Origin: Paracoccus aestuariivivens
Lineage (GTDB): Bacteria > Pseudomonadota > Alphaproteobacteria > Rhodobacterales > Rhodobacteraceae
Reading direction: 5' to 3'
DNA: 64,000 nucleotides
Assembly: GCF_009711225.1 (NCBI RefSeq)
Contig: NZ_WMIE01000012.1
Span: 19,316 to 83,315 of the forward strand
Shown here: positions 8,261-17,636 of the stretch, piece by piece
How positions within the stretch are numbered: the stretch's first letter is position 1
Layout of the letters: each line of letters starts with the position of its first letter
The notes under the pieces: generated by a model
What the model was told of the DNA's origin: nothing
What the model saw: only the letters and a program-made list of their open reading frames with translations
Databases searched by the model: none
Program-made: the position numbers and the translations under genes

Positions 8261-9649
8261 TTATCTGGCTTTGGCCAGACCAACACCACCTGCCGAAGCC
8301 GCGCTGAGCGCGACAAAGTTCAGCGCCTGTTGACGCACCGCATTGGCCAGATCCTGACGCGCGGACAACAACGTCCGTTCGGCGTCAAGAACAGGGAAGA
8401 AACCCGCTTCGCCAAGCTCGTAGGTGGTGCGGGCCAAGCTTACGGATTCGCTGGCATTGGCCACCAGACGGGTCTGGGATGCGACCGAACGACCGTCGCG
8501 GTTATAGGCGGCAAGGGCATTCTCGACCTCTTCGACGGCGTTCAGCACCGAGGCCTGCCACGCCAGACGCGCCTGCTCGGCCCGCGCTTGAGCTGCCGAC
8601 AGGTTCGCACGGTTCGCCCCGCCGGTGAACAGCGGGACCGAGATCTGCGGACCAAATCCCCATGTTTTCAGGCTGCCGCCACCGGACAGATTGGTCGGCG
8701 TGACCGAACCCGAAAGCGTCAGCTTGGGATAGAAGGCCGCTTCGGCTTCGCCGACCGCCGCGACCGAGGCCGCGAGGTTGCGCTCGGCGACACCGACATC
8801 GGGACGCACGCGGATGACATCGGCCGGAACACCGACGCTGGCGCGGTAGCTGGCGCGCGGCTGGCCGCTGCCCTTGCGCAAGCGCGCGGCCAGATCGCTG
8901 CTGCGACCGGCGGTCAGGGTCGCAAGGCGGTTGATCGACTGGTCGTAACCGACCTCCAGTGCGGGCAGCGCCGCCTCTGCCTGAGTGACCAATTGTTCCG
9001 CCTGCAAGACCTCGACACGCGACACGCTGCCCAAGAAATCCTGTTCGCGGGTCAGCGCCAGAGTGCGCTTGCGGCTTTCAAGGCTTTGCCGCGTCAGGGA
9101 CAGCGCGGACTGGTAATAGCGCAGATCGACATAGGCCGAGGCGATGGCGCTGGCGACCGTCAGGCGGGCGACCTCGGCGGACAGATAGGCGGCATCGACC
9201 TGCGCCGAAGCACCACGCCGCGCGGCGCGGTTCGCCCCGAAAATGTCGATCAGCCATGACACGCCCAGCGTCGCCGAGGTACTTGCGGAAACAGATGCCG
9301 CACTGCTGCCGATCCCGCGATTTCCGGTGCCCTCAAGACTGACCTGCGGCAGGTCGTTCGCACCGATGCCACGGGCATTGGCCTCGGCCTCGCGGATGAC
9401 CGCGACGGCGCTTTGCACGTCAAGGTTCCGGTCCAGACCCGACTGGACCAGACCGTCCAGCTGGCTGTCGCGGAACGCCGACCACCATGCGTTCGAGCCC
9501 GCCCGTCTGGCCGGAGAATCCGACATAAACCGCGTCGGCAGATCGGTTTTCGGGGCGGTATAAGCCGTAGGCGAACAGGCCGACAGCGCAAATGCCGAAG
9601 CCAGCCCGCCCAGAAGCAGGCGGCGCGAAACATGGATGTTCTGTGTCAT
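8261..9649 (-). CDS. Outer-membrane efflux channel lipoprotein (NodT/OprM type)
   Basis: A 462-residue TolC-like factor. The signal peptide ends in the lipobox LSAC, so the mature protein is predicted to be a lipoprotein. Two OEP repeats follow (about 60-245 and 270-455), with typical features such as GSNAWWSAFRDSQLDGLVQSGL, PDVGVAERNLAASVAAVGEAEAAFYPKLTLSGS and the ELGEAGFFPVLDAERTL tail. It forms the outer-membrane exit for the RND pump encoded just upstream. I chose MTQNIH; an ATG three codons earlier is equally possible. Neither start has a recognisable SD, and a GC-rich hairpin precedes the gene, so expression relative to the pump may be reduced. Confidence 0.9.
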   Translation of the reverse strand: MTQNIHVSRRLLLGGLASAFALSACSPTAYTAPKTDLPTRFMSDSPARRAGSNAWWSAFRDSQLDGLVQSGLDRNLDVQSAVAVIREAEANARGIGANDLPQVSLEGTGNRGIGSSAASVSASTSATLGVSWLIDIFGANRAARRGASAQVDAAYLSAEVARLTVASAIASAYVDLRYYQSALSLTRQSLESRKRTLALTREQDFLGSVSRVEVLQAEQLVTQAEAALPALEVGYDQSINRLATLTAGRSSDLAARLRKGSGQPRASYRASVGVPADVIRVRPDVGVAERNLAASVAAVGEAEAAFYPKLTLSGSVTPTNLSGGGSLKTWGFGPQISVPLFTGGANRANLSAAQARAEQARLAWQASVLNAVEEVENALAAYNRDGRSVASQTRLVANASESVSLARTTYELGEAGFFPVLDAERTLLSARQDLANAVRQQALNFVALSAASAGGVGLAKAR

Positions 9650-9675
9650 GGCGATCATTCGATGGAAGAAAAAGG

Positions 9676-9708
9676 GCGCGGGCAGGACCGGAGCGATCCC
9701 GCCCGCGC
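9676..9708. promoter_or_regulatory. GC-rich hairpin between RND pump and channel genes
   Basis: Perfect 8-bp arms GCGCGGGC / GCCCGCGC enclose 17 nt in which AGGA..ATCC-type pairing is also possible. It lies directly after the pump stop and before the channel gene. It could be a terminator, an attenuator or an mRNA-stability element. Confidence 0.45.
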
Positions 9709-9723
9709 GTCGGCAGGCTGCTT

Positions 9724-12700
9724 TCAGCTTGCCGAAGTCTGTGCGGCCTTGCGGCCCTTGCTCGTGAACCGGCTGAACAGGTCCAGCACGAACACGAAGA
9801 AGACGGGCACAAAGAACACCGCCAGCACCGTTGCCGCGACCATGCCGCCGATCACACCTGTACCGATAGCGTTCTGGCTGGCCGCCGAAGGGCCGGTCGC
9901 AATCGCCAACGGAACCACGCCCAGCGTGAACGCCATCGAGGTCATCAGGATCGGACGGAACCGCAGACGCGCCGCCTCGACCGCCGCTTCGATCAGGGTC
10001 TTACCCCCTTCCTGAAGTTCCTTGGCGAATTCAACGATCAGGATGGCGTTCTTGGCCGACAAACCGATGATCGCGATCAGACCCACCTTGAAGTAGATGT
10101 CGTTGGGCATGTCGCGCAGGATCACGGCCAACACGCAACCCAAGACACCCAAGGGCACCACCAACATCACCGAAAGCGGGATCGACCAGCTTTCATAAAG
10201 GCCCGACAGCAACAGGAACACGAACAGCACGCTCATCGCGAACAGCAGCGTCGATTGCGAGCCGGACTGGATTTCCTCCAGCGATTGGCCGGTCCATTCA
10301 TAGCCGAAACCCTGCGGCAAGGCTTGGGCCAGACGCTCCATCTCGGCCATGGCGGCACCCGAGCTGTAACCCGGCGCAGCCGAGCCCGCGATCCGCACCG
10401 ACGGATAGCCGTTATAGCCGACCACCTGCGATGCGCCCTGTTCCCAGGTCACGCTGGCAAAGGACGAGAACGGGACCATGCCGCCATTCGAGTTCCGCGC
10501 GGTCAGCTTCAGGATATCCTCGGCCTGCATGCGCGAGCCTTCCTCGGCCTGCAGCATGACGCGCTGCATCTTGCCCGCATTCGGGAAGTCGTTGACGTAA
10601 GCCGACCCCAGATATTGCGAGATCGTGGCCGAAACATCGGCAAAGCTGACGCCGAACGCATTCGCCTTTTCGCGGTCGATGGTGACAAAGACCTGCGCGG
10701 CGGCGGGCAGTCCTTCGACGCGCAGGCCGGTGACGATGCCCCCTTTGTTCGCCTCGCCGATGATCTGCTGGGCGGCGGCCATCAAGGGCTCCTGCCCCTG
10801 TCCGGCGCGGTCCTGCAGCCGGAAACTGAACCCGCCCGAGGTGCCGAAGCCCGGAATGGGCGGCGGCGACAGCGCATACATCTGCGCGTCCTTATAGGTG
10901 AACATCTCCATATTCGCGGCACCGGCGATCTCTTGCGCGGATTGCGAACGCTCGGACCAGTCCTTGAAGGTGACAAAGATCAGACCCGCATTCGGCCCCT
11001 GCCCCGAGAAGCTGAAGCCTCGGATCGAAACGACGTTTTCGACCGCCTCGTTGCGCTTGTACATCGTCGTGGCCTGCGCCAGCACCTCGTCGGTCCGGTT
11101 CGAACTGGCCGTCGGAGGCGTCTGGGCATCCGTGATGATAAAGCCCTGATCCTCGTTCGGCAGGAAGCTGGTCGGCAGGCGGGCAAAGCCCAGACCGGTC
11201 AGCGCAACCAGAACCAGATAGAACGCCATCATCACCAGCCGCCGCCGCGTGACCAGCGTAACGCTGGCGGCATAGCGGTTGGTCAGGCGGTCGAAGTTGC
11301 GGTTGAACCAGCCGAAGAAGCCCTTGCGCTCGTGATGTCCCGAGATCGGTTTCAGGAAGGTCGCGCATAGTGCAGGCGTCAGGGTCAGGGCAAGGAACGC
11401 CGAGAACAGGATCGCCACCACCATGGTAAGCGCGAACTGACGGTAGATGATGCCCGACGAGCCGGGGAAGAAGGCCATCGGGATGAACACCGCCGCCAGA
11501 ACCAGCGTGATGCCGACAATCGCGCCTGAGATCTGGCCCATGGCCTTTTGCGTGGCCTCGCGCGGGGGCAGCCCTTCGGTCGCCATGATCCGCTCGACGT
11601 TCTCGATGACCACAATGGCGTCATCGACAAGGATGCCGATGGCCAGAACCATCGCGAACATGGTCAGCACGTTGATCGAGAAGCCCGCGACCAGCATGAC
11701 CGCAAGCGTCCCCATCAGGGCGATCGGCACGACAATCGTCGGGATCAGCGTGTAGCGGATGTTCTGGAGGAACAGGAACATCACGATAAAGACGAGCACC
11801 ATCGCCTCGACCAGCGTGTGCAGCACCTTTTCGATGGATGCCTCGACGAAGGGCGTCGTGTCATAGGGGATCGAATAGCTGATGCCCTGCGGGAAGAAGC
11901 GCGACAGTTCCTCCATCTTGTGATGGACGGCCTCCGAGGTGTTCAGCGCATTGCCCGCCGATGACAATTGCACGCCGATGGCGGCGGCAGGTTTGCCATT
12001 GATGCGCGAGGCAAAGCTGTAGCTTTCCGATCCGATCTCGATCCGCGCCACGTCGCGCAGAAGAACCGCCGAGCCGTCAGGATTGGCACGCAGGACGATC
12101 TTGCCGAATTCGTCGGGATCTTCCAATTGGCCTTTCATCAGCACGGTCGCGGTCAGTTGCTGACCCATCGGGTTCGGATCGGCACCTACCTTGCCTGCCG
12201 CGACCTGCGCGTTCTGGGCGCGAACGGCAGCGACCACCTCGGCGGTGGACAGGTTCAGGCCGGTCATCTTGTCGGGATCGACCCAGATCCGCAGCGCGCG
12301 TTCGGGTGCAAAGACCTGCGCGCGACCGACGCCCTCGATCCGGCGGATCTCTCCGGCGACGTTGCGGTTGATGTAATCGCCAAGGGCGATGTCATCGAAC
12401 GTGCCGTCCTCCGAGGTCAGCGCGACCATCATCAGGAAGCCCGTTCCAGCCTCTTCGACCAGAACCCCCTGATCCACAACGCTTTGCGGCAACAAGGGTT
12501 CGACACGGGCGACGGCGTTCTGCACATCGACCTGAGCGCGGGCAATATCGGTCCCCGGTTCGAATGTCGCGGTGATCGACATCGCGCCCGAGCTGTCCGA
12601 GACGGATTCGTAATAAGCCAGCCCCTCGACGCCGTTCAGTTCTTCCTCGATCGGCTGTGCGACCGACTGGTTGATCTCGCCCGGTGACGCGCCGGTATAG

Positions 12701-12843
12701 GACGTGCCGATGGTGATCTGCGGCCACGCCACCTGCGGATATTGCGCCACGGGCAGCGATGGCAGCGCCAGCAGACCGGCAATCACGATGAAAATCGAGA
12801 TCACCCAGGCCAAAACTGGTCTGGTGATAAAGAATTGTGCCAT
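9724..12843 (-). CDS. RND multidrug efflux pump, HAE-1 family
   Basis: A 1039-residue inner-membrane proton/drug antiporter with AcrB/MexB architecture: TM1, a large periplasmic loop, TM2-6, TM7, a second loop and TM8-12. The proton-relay Asp pair is present in GILVDDAIVVIENVER (about 400-415) and the TM10 Lys in SAKNAILIVEFAKEL (about 937-951). The N-terminus MAQFFITRPVLAWVISIFI is classic for the family. It starts 6 bp after the adaptor stop. With the adaptor and NodT-type channel it forms a complete tripartite pump exporting hydrophobic or amphipathic compounds. Substrates cannot be read from the sequence. Confidence 0.95.
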   Translation of the reverse strand: MAQFFITRPVLAWVISIFIVIAGLLALPSLPVAQYPQVAWPQITIGTSYTGASPGEINQSVAQPIEEELNGVEGLAYYESVSDSSGAMSITATFEPGTDIARAQVDVQNAVARVEPLLPQSVVDQGVLVEEAGTGFLMMVALTSEDGTFDDIALGDYINRNVAGEIRRIEGVGRAQVFAPERALRIWVDPDKMTGLNLSTAEVVAAVRAQNAQVAAGKVGADPNPMGQQLTATVLMKGQLEDPDEFGKIVLRANPDGSAVLLRDVARIEIGSESYSFASRINGKPAAAIGVQLSSAGNALNTSEAVHHKMEELSRFFPQGISYSIPYDTTPFVEASIEKVLHTLVEAMVLVFIVMFLFLQNIRYTLIPTIVVPIALMGTLAVMLVAGFSINVLTMFAMVLAIGILVDDAIVVIENVERIMATEGLPPREATQKAMGQISGAIVGITLVLAAVFIPMAFFPGSSGIIYRQFALTMVVAILFSAFLALTLTPALCATFLKPISGHHERKGFFGWFNRNFDRLTNRYAASVTLVTRRRLVMMAFYLVLVALTGLGFARLPTSFLPNEDQGFIITDAQTPPTASSNRTDEVLAQATTMYKRNEAVENVVSIRGFSFSGQGPNAGLIFVTFKDWSERSQSAQEIAGAANMEMFTYKDAQMYALSPPPIPGFGTSGGFSFRLQDRAGQGQEPLMAAAQQIIGEANKGGIVTGLRVEGLPAAAQVFVTIDREKANAFGVSFADVSATISQYLGSAYVNDFPNAGKMQRVMLQAEEGSRMQAEDILKLTARNSNGGMVPFSSFASVTWEQGASQVVGYNGYPSVRIAGSAAPGYSSGAAMAEMERLAQALPQGFGYEWTGQSLEEIQSGSQSTLLFAMSVLFVFLLLSGLYESWSIPLSVMLVVPLGVLGCVLAVILRDMPNDIYFKVGLIAIIGLSAKNAILIVEFAKELQEGGKTLIEAAVEAARLRFRPILMTSMAFTLGVVPLAIATGPSAASQNAIGTGVIGGMVAATVLAVFFVPVFFVFVLDLFSRFTSKGRKAAQTSAS

Positions 12844-12849
12844 GCCTGC

Positions 12850-14022
12850 TTATCCCTGCTGTTCCGACGCGGCGGGCGTTTCGGCTTCTGCCTTGGCCTT
12901 GGTCTCGACGGGTTCGGCGACGACCTTGGCATCGGGGTACAGCTTCTGCGCACCCGCGACGACAACCTGATCGCCCTCGTGCAGGCCATCTTCCACCAGC
13001 CAGCGGCTGTCGGTGGTCTGGCCCAGACGGACATTGCGCCGCTCGACCGTGTCAGCGTCCTTCATCACATAGACATAGGCCTGACCGGCCTGATCGCGCT
13101 GGACCGCCATTTGCGGAATGGTCAGTGCCTTTTCACGCACGGCCTGCTCGATGCGGGCGCGGACGTAAAGACCGGGCAGCAGATCGCCATCGGGGTTCGG
13201 GAATTCGGCCCGCAGCGTTATCTGGCCCGTGGTGCTGTCCACGCTGGCCTCCGAGAACAGCAGCTTGCCGGAATGGGCATAGGCCGTGCCGTCATCGAAC
13301 ATCAGTTGCACGCTGGCCTCGTCCGAGGTTGCCATCATCAACGTTCCCGCGTCCCGAGCACGGCGCAGCGCGAACAGATCCGACGAAGACTGCGTGACGT
13401 CAACATAGACCGGATCAAGCTGCTGGATCGTCGCCATGATGTCAGTCTGGCCACTGACCAATGCGCCTTCGGTGACCAGAGCACGGCCAACCACGCCCGA
13501 GATCGGGGCGGTCACATCGGTATAGCCAAGGTTCAGCTGGGCTTCCTGTAGCGAAGCGCGGGCAATCGCAACATCGGCTTCGGCCTGCGCCAGAACGGTG
13601 GTGGCGTTTTCCAGATCGACGCCAGCCGTCACCTTGCGCTCGCGCAGCGCCCTGGCCCGTTCCATCTGGTCCTGGGCATTCTGGCGCGTCGCCTCGGCAC
13701 GAGCCAAGGTCGCCTCGGCGCTGGCCGCGCGGACGGCAAAGGTCGCCGGATCGATCTTGTAAAGCACATCGCCTTCCTTGATCAGGCTACCCTGTTCGAA
13801 GACGCGGCTGATGACGATGCCGCCGACACGCGGACGCACTTCGGCCGTGCGGGTCGCAGCAACGCGGCCCGGCAATTCGTTCACAACCGGGAGCGGTTCG
13901 TGTTTCAGCGTCTGCACGCTGACGATGGCGGGCGGCAATTGTTGGGCGGCGACCGGACCTGCAAGCAAGGCAAAGCCGGCCATCAGGCAGACAAAGCTGC
14001 CAGGCATTTTTGCGATAAGCAT
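12850..14022 (-). CDS. RND periplasmic adaptor (membrane fusion protein)
   Basis: A 390-residue AcrA/MexA-type adaptor. The signal peptide (MLIAKMPGSFVCLMAGFALLAGPVAAQ) lacks a lipobox Cys, so it is likely a soluble or signal-anchored adaptor. Domains in order: a beta-barrel/lipoyl entry strand (PRVGGIVISRVFEQGSLIKEGDVLYKID), the alpha-helical hairpin (about 95-165), the second lipoyl half (YTDVTAPISGVVGRALVTEG), and the beta-barrel and membrane-proximal domains. The C-terminal tail is rich in Lys, Ala and Glu. It bridges pump and channel. It is second in the operon after tetR. Confidence 0.93.
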   Translation of the reverse strand: MLIAKMPGSFVCLMAGFALLAGPVAAQQLPPAIVSVQTLKHEPLPVVNELPGRVAATRTAEVRPRVGGIVISRVFEQGSLIKEGDVLYKIDPATFAVRAASAEATLARAEATRQNAQDQMERARALRERKVTAGVDLENATTVLAQAEADVAIARASLQEAQLNLGYTDVTAPISGVVGRALVTEGALVSGQTDIMATIQQLDPVYVDVTQSSSDLFALRRARDAGTLMMATSDEASVQLMFDDGTAYAHSGKLLFSEASVDSTTGQITLRAEFPNPDGDLLPGLYVRARIEQAVREKALTIPQMAVQRDQAGQAYVYVMKDADTVERRNVRLGQTTDSRWLVEDGLHEGDQVVVAGAQKLYPDAKVVAEPVETKAKAEAETPAASEQQG

Positions 14023-14071
14023 GTTTCTGACCTTCAGATCAGGAGGGGGGAGGAGGGGAGAGGCGAATTAA

Positions 14072-14644
14072 TCAATCTTGCGGGTTTGGCGCACCTTCAT
14101 CGCTTTCTGCGATGCCCATAAGCTCATCCAGCAGCTCGTTGCGGGTGGTTTCTTCGAAACGATGCAGATCGTAGAACTCGAGGAAGGCCATGCCGTGCAG
14201 GGTCAGAAGGACGCGCAACATCAGATGCGGCTCGGCAGCCTCGGCCCGGATGGTTTCGGCATCGCGCTGCATTTCGCAGCGCATGATGTCGCGGCATTCA
14301 GCATTCGCGCCCATCCCGACGCTCAGAAGCAACGCCATGGCGATGTCTTCGTCCGTGGGCGCGGTGCGGAAATTCTCGATCAGGGCTTTCAGACAGGCAT
14401 TAGGCTGACCCTGATAACGCGCAAGAATGGGTTCGAATTTTTCCCGATGCTGCGTCAGTTGATGTCGGGTGAATGCGGCCAGCAGACCAGCCTTGGTTTC
14501 GCAATCATAGACCACGCTGGACTTGCTGACGCCCGCCTCTTTCGCGACGGCGTCGATGCTCAGGCCACCGATTCCATCGCGGCGCGCGACGGATTCGACT
14601 GCCCGCATCAGGTCTTCGCGATCGATCGTGCGCTTGCGGCCCAT
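14072..14644 (-). CDS. TetR family repressor of the RND operon
   Basis: A 190-residue regulator. The N-terminal HTH (about 8-55) reads RDGIGGLSIDAVAKEAGVSKSSVVYDCETKAGLLAAFTRHQ, with the usual YxHFxxK-like position changed to YDCETK. The C-terminal ligand domain covers the rest. I start at MGRKRTID because AAAGGGAC is suitably upstream and the longer frame runs through the operator. It is first in the efflux operon and probably autoregulates it through the palindrome just upstream. Confidence 0.88.
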   Translation of the reverse strand: MGRKRTIDREDLMRAVESVARRDGIGGLSIDAVAKEAGVSKSSVVYDCETKAGLLAAFTRHQLTQHREKFEPILARYQGQPNACLKALIENFRTAPTDEDIAMALLLSVGMGANAECRDIMRCEMQRDAETIRAEAAEPHLMLRVLLTLHGMAFLEFYDLHRFEETTRNELLDELMGIAESDEGAPNPQD

Positions 14645-14664
14645 CTGGTCGGTCCCTTTTTCAA

Positions 14665-14678
14665 TACGATCGTTCGTA
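14665..14678. promoter_or_regulatory. Candidate TetR operator
   Basis: TACGA-TCGT-TCGTA has perfect 5-bp inverted arms and lies about 20 bp upstream of the tetR start in an AT-rich promoter region. Its size and position fit autoregulation of the efflux operon. Confidence 0.5.
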
Positions 14679-14730
14679 AATAAATAAAACCGACGCGTCA
14701 AGTCGCCGCAGCCAGCCTTACGCCGCATCA

Positions 14731-14761
14731 AATATAATTTGAATTGCAAATCAAACTATAT
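14731..14761. promoter_or_regulatory. Candidate MarR operator upstream of marR-FUSC
   Basis: Nested inverted repeats: AATATA (14731-14736) with TATATT (14756-14761), and TTTGA (14738-14742) with TCAAA (14751-14755), around ATTTG-AATTG-CAAAT. It is only about 17 bp from the marR start, so binding would block transcription of marR and its exporter. Confidence 0.5.
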
Positions 14762-14778
14762 TCGGCTAGAAAGCCCGC

Positions 14779-15240
14779 ATGTCCCAGATCCCGACCTCTC
14801 CCCGCAGCCGTTTCGGCATCCGCTTTTCATTGCTCGCACGCCGCTGGCGACGCAGCATCGACGCCCGCCTGGCGGCGGCGGGGCTGACGGATGCCAGTTG
14901 GGTGCCGCTGATCCACCTACAGGAAACCGGAGGCGGGATCTCGCAAAAGGAACTGGCAGCGCTGGTCGGGGTCGATGGTTCAAGCCTGGTCCGCGTGCTG
15001 GACTTCCTGTGTCGAGAGGGACTGGTCGAACGTCGCCATGACGAACATGACGGACGCGCCAGACTGATCCATCTGACCGAACTCGGCACCCAACGCGTCG
15101 CCCAGATCCGCGAGCAGCTTGTCGCGGCGGAACAGGAACTTCTGCTCGACATCAGCGATCAGGAACTTGCCAACATCCTGACCAGCTTCGAGAAGATCGA
15201 GCGACGGCTGCTCGCCCCGACACCCGAGGCCGACGCATGA
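14779..15240 (+). CDS. MarR family regulator of the FUSC exporter
   Basis: A 153-residue winged-helix regulator. The recognition region is GGGISQKELAALVGVDGSSLVRVLDFLCREGLVERRHDEHDGRARLIHLTELG (about 50-105), with the family-typical wing DxRxxxxxLT. It overlaps the following FUSC gene by ATGA, so regulator and exporter form one operon. It likely senses an aromatic acid or similar ligand and represses its own operon. The gene is divergent from the tetR-RND operon, with separate palindromes for each direction. Confidence 0.88.
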   Translation: MSQIPTSPRSRFGIRFSLLARRWRRSIDARLAAAGLTDASWVPLIHLQETGGGISQKELAALVGVDGSSLVRVLDFLCREGLVERRHDEHDGRARLIHLTELGTQRVAQIREQLVAAEQELLLDISDQELANILTSFEKIERRLLAPTPEADA

Positions 15241-16358
15241 CGACGCCCGACACCATCGCGGCGACCGGCCGGATCAGCACCGCGCGGCAATTACTGCATC
15301 GCCAGCATATCCGCGACAGCGTGACGCTTGCCCGTCAACCCTCGTTGCGCAACGCAGCGCTGGCCGGAGTGCAAGCCGCCCTGACCTTGGCCATCGCCTT
15401 GCCGTTGATCGAAATATCGCCTTGGCCCCAGATGATCGGCTATGGTTCTCTTGGCGCACTGGTCGCCCTGTTCGGCCGGTTCGCACCCTCGGGGCAGCGC
15501 AGCCGGATCGTCCTGTTCTGCGCGTTAATCCAGATATCGGCTGTGCTGCTGATGTCGCTTGCCACCTTCCTTGGCGCCAGCGCCAGCCAGCAACTTCTGC
15601 TCCTCGCGCTGTTTGGCGGCGTCAGCTATTTCCTGACGGTCACGGGGCAGTTCGGCCCTCCGGGCATGCTCATCTTTGTTTTCGCTGCGGGTGCTGCCAT
15701 GGCACCGGTCGGATCATGGGGCGAAATTGCGCAGCGTGTTCTGGCCACCGGCGTTGTCGCCGCGCTTGGCTGGACGGTTTGCCGACTGTCCGAGCGCCTG
15801 CGGCACGCCGCTGGTCCGGATCGCCATTTTCCGGTCGAACCCCTCCGCCCCCTGTCACACCGCCTGATCGCATCGATCCGGATCGCGATGGGCACAGGAG
15901 TCGCCGCGTTCGGCAGCCACGCCCTTGGCGCACATCATCCCGTCTGGGCTGCCATGGGCGCGATTGTCGTCATCCAGAGCCAATACCTGCATCTCGTCAT
16001 GGCCCGGGCAGCGCAACGCATGGCGGGCACCATGGCCGGAGCCGTCCTCGTGTGGCTGATCCTGATCCATCAGCCCTCGGTCTGGGCGATCATCGCGATC
16101 CTGATCATGCTGCAATTCTCGACCGAGATGATCATCGGCACCAATTACGGGCTTGGCCAGATTCTTGTCACGCCGATGGCCTTGCTGATGAGCTATCTCG
16201 CCGCCCCGCAATCCACAGGCGCGGCGATGGCGTCCGAGCGGGTTCTGGACACCCTGCTGGGCATCGCCCTCGGGATGCTGGTCGCGCTCGTTTTCTCGAC
16301 ATTGGATGATCGGGCCTATTTTGCCCGCCACCACGCCTCGAAACTGGCCGCGGGCTAG
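15237..16358 (+). CDS. FUSC family inner-membrane protein (aromatic acid exporter type)
   Basis: A 373-residue membrane protein with two blocks of hydrophobic helices (about 40-170 and 215-355) separated by a short polar stretch, as in fusaric acid resistance (FUSC)/AaeB-like proteins. It lacks the large cytoplasmic domain of full-length AaeB, so it belongs to the compact form. MarR-controlled FUSC proteins usually export aromatic carboxylic acids; the substrate here is unknown. Its stop shares CTAG with the convergent codA stop. Confidence 0.8.
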   Translation: MTTPDTIAATGRISTARQLLHRQHIRDSVTLARQPSLRNAALAGVQAALTLAIALPLIEISPWPQMIGYGSLGALVALFGRFAPSGQRSRIVLFCALIQISAVLLMSLATFLGASASQQLLLLALFGGVSYFLTVTGQFGPPGMLIFVFAAGAAMAPVGSWGEIAQRVLATGVVAALGWTVCRLSERLRHAAGPDRHFPVEPLRPLSHRLIASIRIAMGTGVAAFGSHALGAHHPVWAAMGAIVVIQSQYLHLVMARAAQRMAGTMAGAVLVWLILIHQPSVWAIIAILIMLQFSTEMIIGTNYGLGQILVTPMALLMSYLAAPQSTGAAMASERVLDTLLGIALGMLVALVFSTLDDRAYFARHHASKLAAG

Positions 16359-17626
16359 GCGCGACGCCGCAGATGCGACGGCCGTCCGGACAAAGATAGC
16401 GTGGCATCGCCACGCGGCGTGCGCGAAATGACCTTGCCCTGCGACACGACCGCAAGCCGCGCCGGTCGCAGCCGCAGCGCCTCGATCGGATTCGCGGCAT
16501 CCAGCACGACCAGCGAAGCGCGCTTGCCCACCGCCAGCCCCAGATCGTCCAGCCCCAGAATTTGCGCGTTGGTTTCCGTCACCATCTGGAAACACCGCGC
16601 CATCTCGGCGGGTGCGGACATCTGCGCGACATGCAGACCCATGAAGGCCACGTCCAGCATGTCCGCCGTGCCCAGCGAATACCACGGGTCCAGCACGCAA
16701 TCCTGACCCCAGCCGACGCGGATGCCATGGGCCTGCATTTCCTTGACGCGGGTCAAGCCGCGCCGCTTCGGGAATGTATCATGCCGACCTTGCAGCATGA
16801 TGTTGATCAGCGGGTTCGGAATGGCCGAAATCCCCGCCTCGGCAATCAGCGGCAGCAGTTTCGAGACATAGTAATTGTCCATCGAATGCATCGAGGTCAG
16901 ATGACTGCCCGCCACCCTGCCCTGCAAACCCAACCGCTGCGTTTCATAGGCGAGCGTCTCGATGTGGCGCGACATGGGATCGTCGGTCTCGTCGCAATGG
17001 ATATCGACCATCAGCCCGCGGTCCGCTGCGATCTGGCATAGCTCGCGCAAGCTGTCGGCCCCGTCATGCATTGTGCGCTCGAAATGCGGGATGCCGCCGA
17101 CGACCTCGACGCCCATATCCAGCGCGCGGATCGTGTTCTCGCGCGCGGTCGGGTCGCGGTAGAACCCGTCCTGAGGGAAAGCCACCAGTTGCAGATCGAT
17201 ATAGTCCCGCACCTTCTCGCGCAGTTCCAGCATCGCCTGAACGCCCAGCAGCCGGTCGTCGCAGGTATCGACATGGCTGCGGATCGCGAGCAAACCCATG
17301 CTGGCCGCCCAATCGCAATAGGCCAGCCCGCGCTCGACCATCTGATCGACGGTGACGATCTGTTTCAACTCTCCCCAAAGCGCAATCCCCTCCAGCAGCG
17401 TCCCCGAGGCATTGATGCGCGGCGTGCCATAACTCAGCGTGGCATCCATGTGAAAATGCGGATCGACAAAGGGCGCGCTGACCAGATCTCCGGTCGCGTC
17501 GATGATCTCGCCCGCTTCAATGTCATCCGGCAGAATCTCCACCGCCGCGATGCGATTACCCGTGATGCCGATATCGGCGCGGGTGCCATCGGGCAGCACG
17601 CCCCCTTTCACGATCAGGTCGAACAT
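16355..17626 (-). CDS. codA: Cytosine deaminase or related amidohydrolase (CodA-like)
   Basis: A 423-residue metal-dependent amidohydrolase that resembles E. coli CodA along its length. Metal ligands are visible: HFH in PFVDPHFHMDAT, His in VDIHCDETDD, His in GSHLTSMHS, and Asp in GWGQDCVLDPWYSLGTADML. Other CodA signatures are LVAFPQDG, GGIPHFERT and MLQGRHDTFPKRRGLTRVKEM. It would deaminate cytosine to uracil, or an analogue such as isoguanine or creatinine, in the cytoplasm. It is last in the operon behind a nucleoside-type ABC importer, which supports a pyrimidine or purine role. The residue before the metal Asp is Gln where E. coli has His. Confidence 0.82.
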   Translation of the reverse strand: MFDLIVKGGVLPDGTRADIGITGNRIAAVEILPDDIEAGEIIDATGDLVSAPFVDPHFHMDATLSYGTPRINASGTLLEGIALWGELKQIVTVDQMVERGLAYCDWAASMGLLAIRSHVDTCDDRLLGVQAMLELREKVRDYIDLQLVAFPQDGFYRDPTARENTIRALDMGVEVVGGIPHFERTMHDGADSLRELCQIAADRGLMVDIHCDETDDPMSRHIETLAYETQRLGLQGRVAGSHLTSMHSMDNYYVSKLLPLIAEAGISAIPNPLINIMLQGRHDTFPKRRGLTRVKEMQAHGIRVGWGQDCVLDPWYSLGTADMLDVAFMGLHVAQMSAPAEMARCFQMVTETNAQILGLDDLGLAVGKRASLVVLDAANPIEALRLRPARLAVVSQGKVISRTPRGDATLSLSGRPSHLRRRA

Positions 17627-17636
17627 GACGGTCCTT

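Noticed and set aside
9592..11370. 592-codon open frame on the plus strand within the RND pump gene
   Set aside because: Composition is Arg/Gln/His-rich as expected of the complement of a high-GC gene, and it has no SD or family features; the minus-strand pump is certain.
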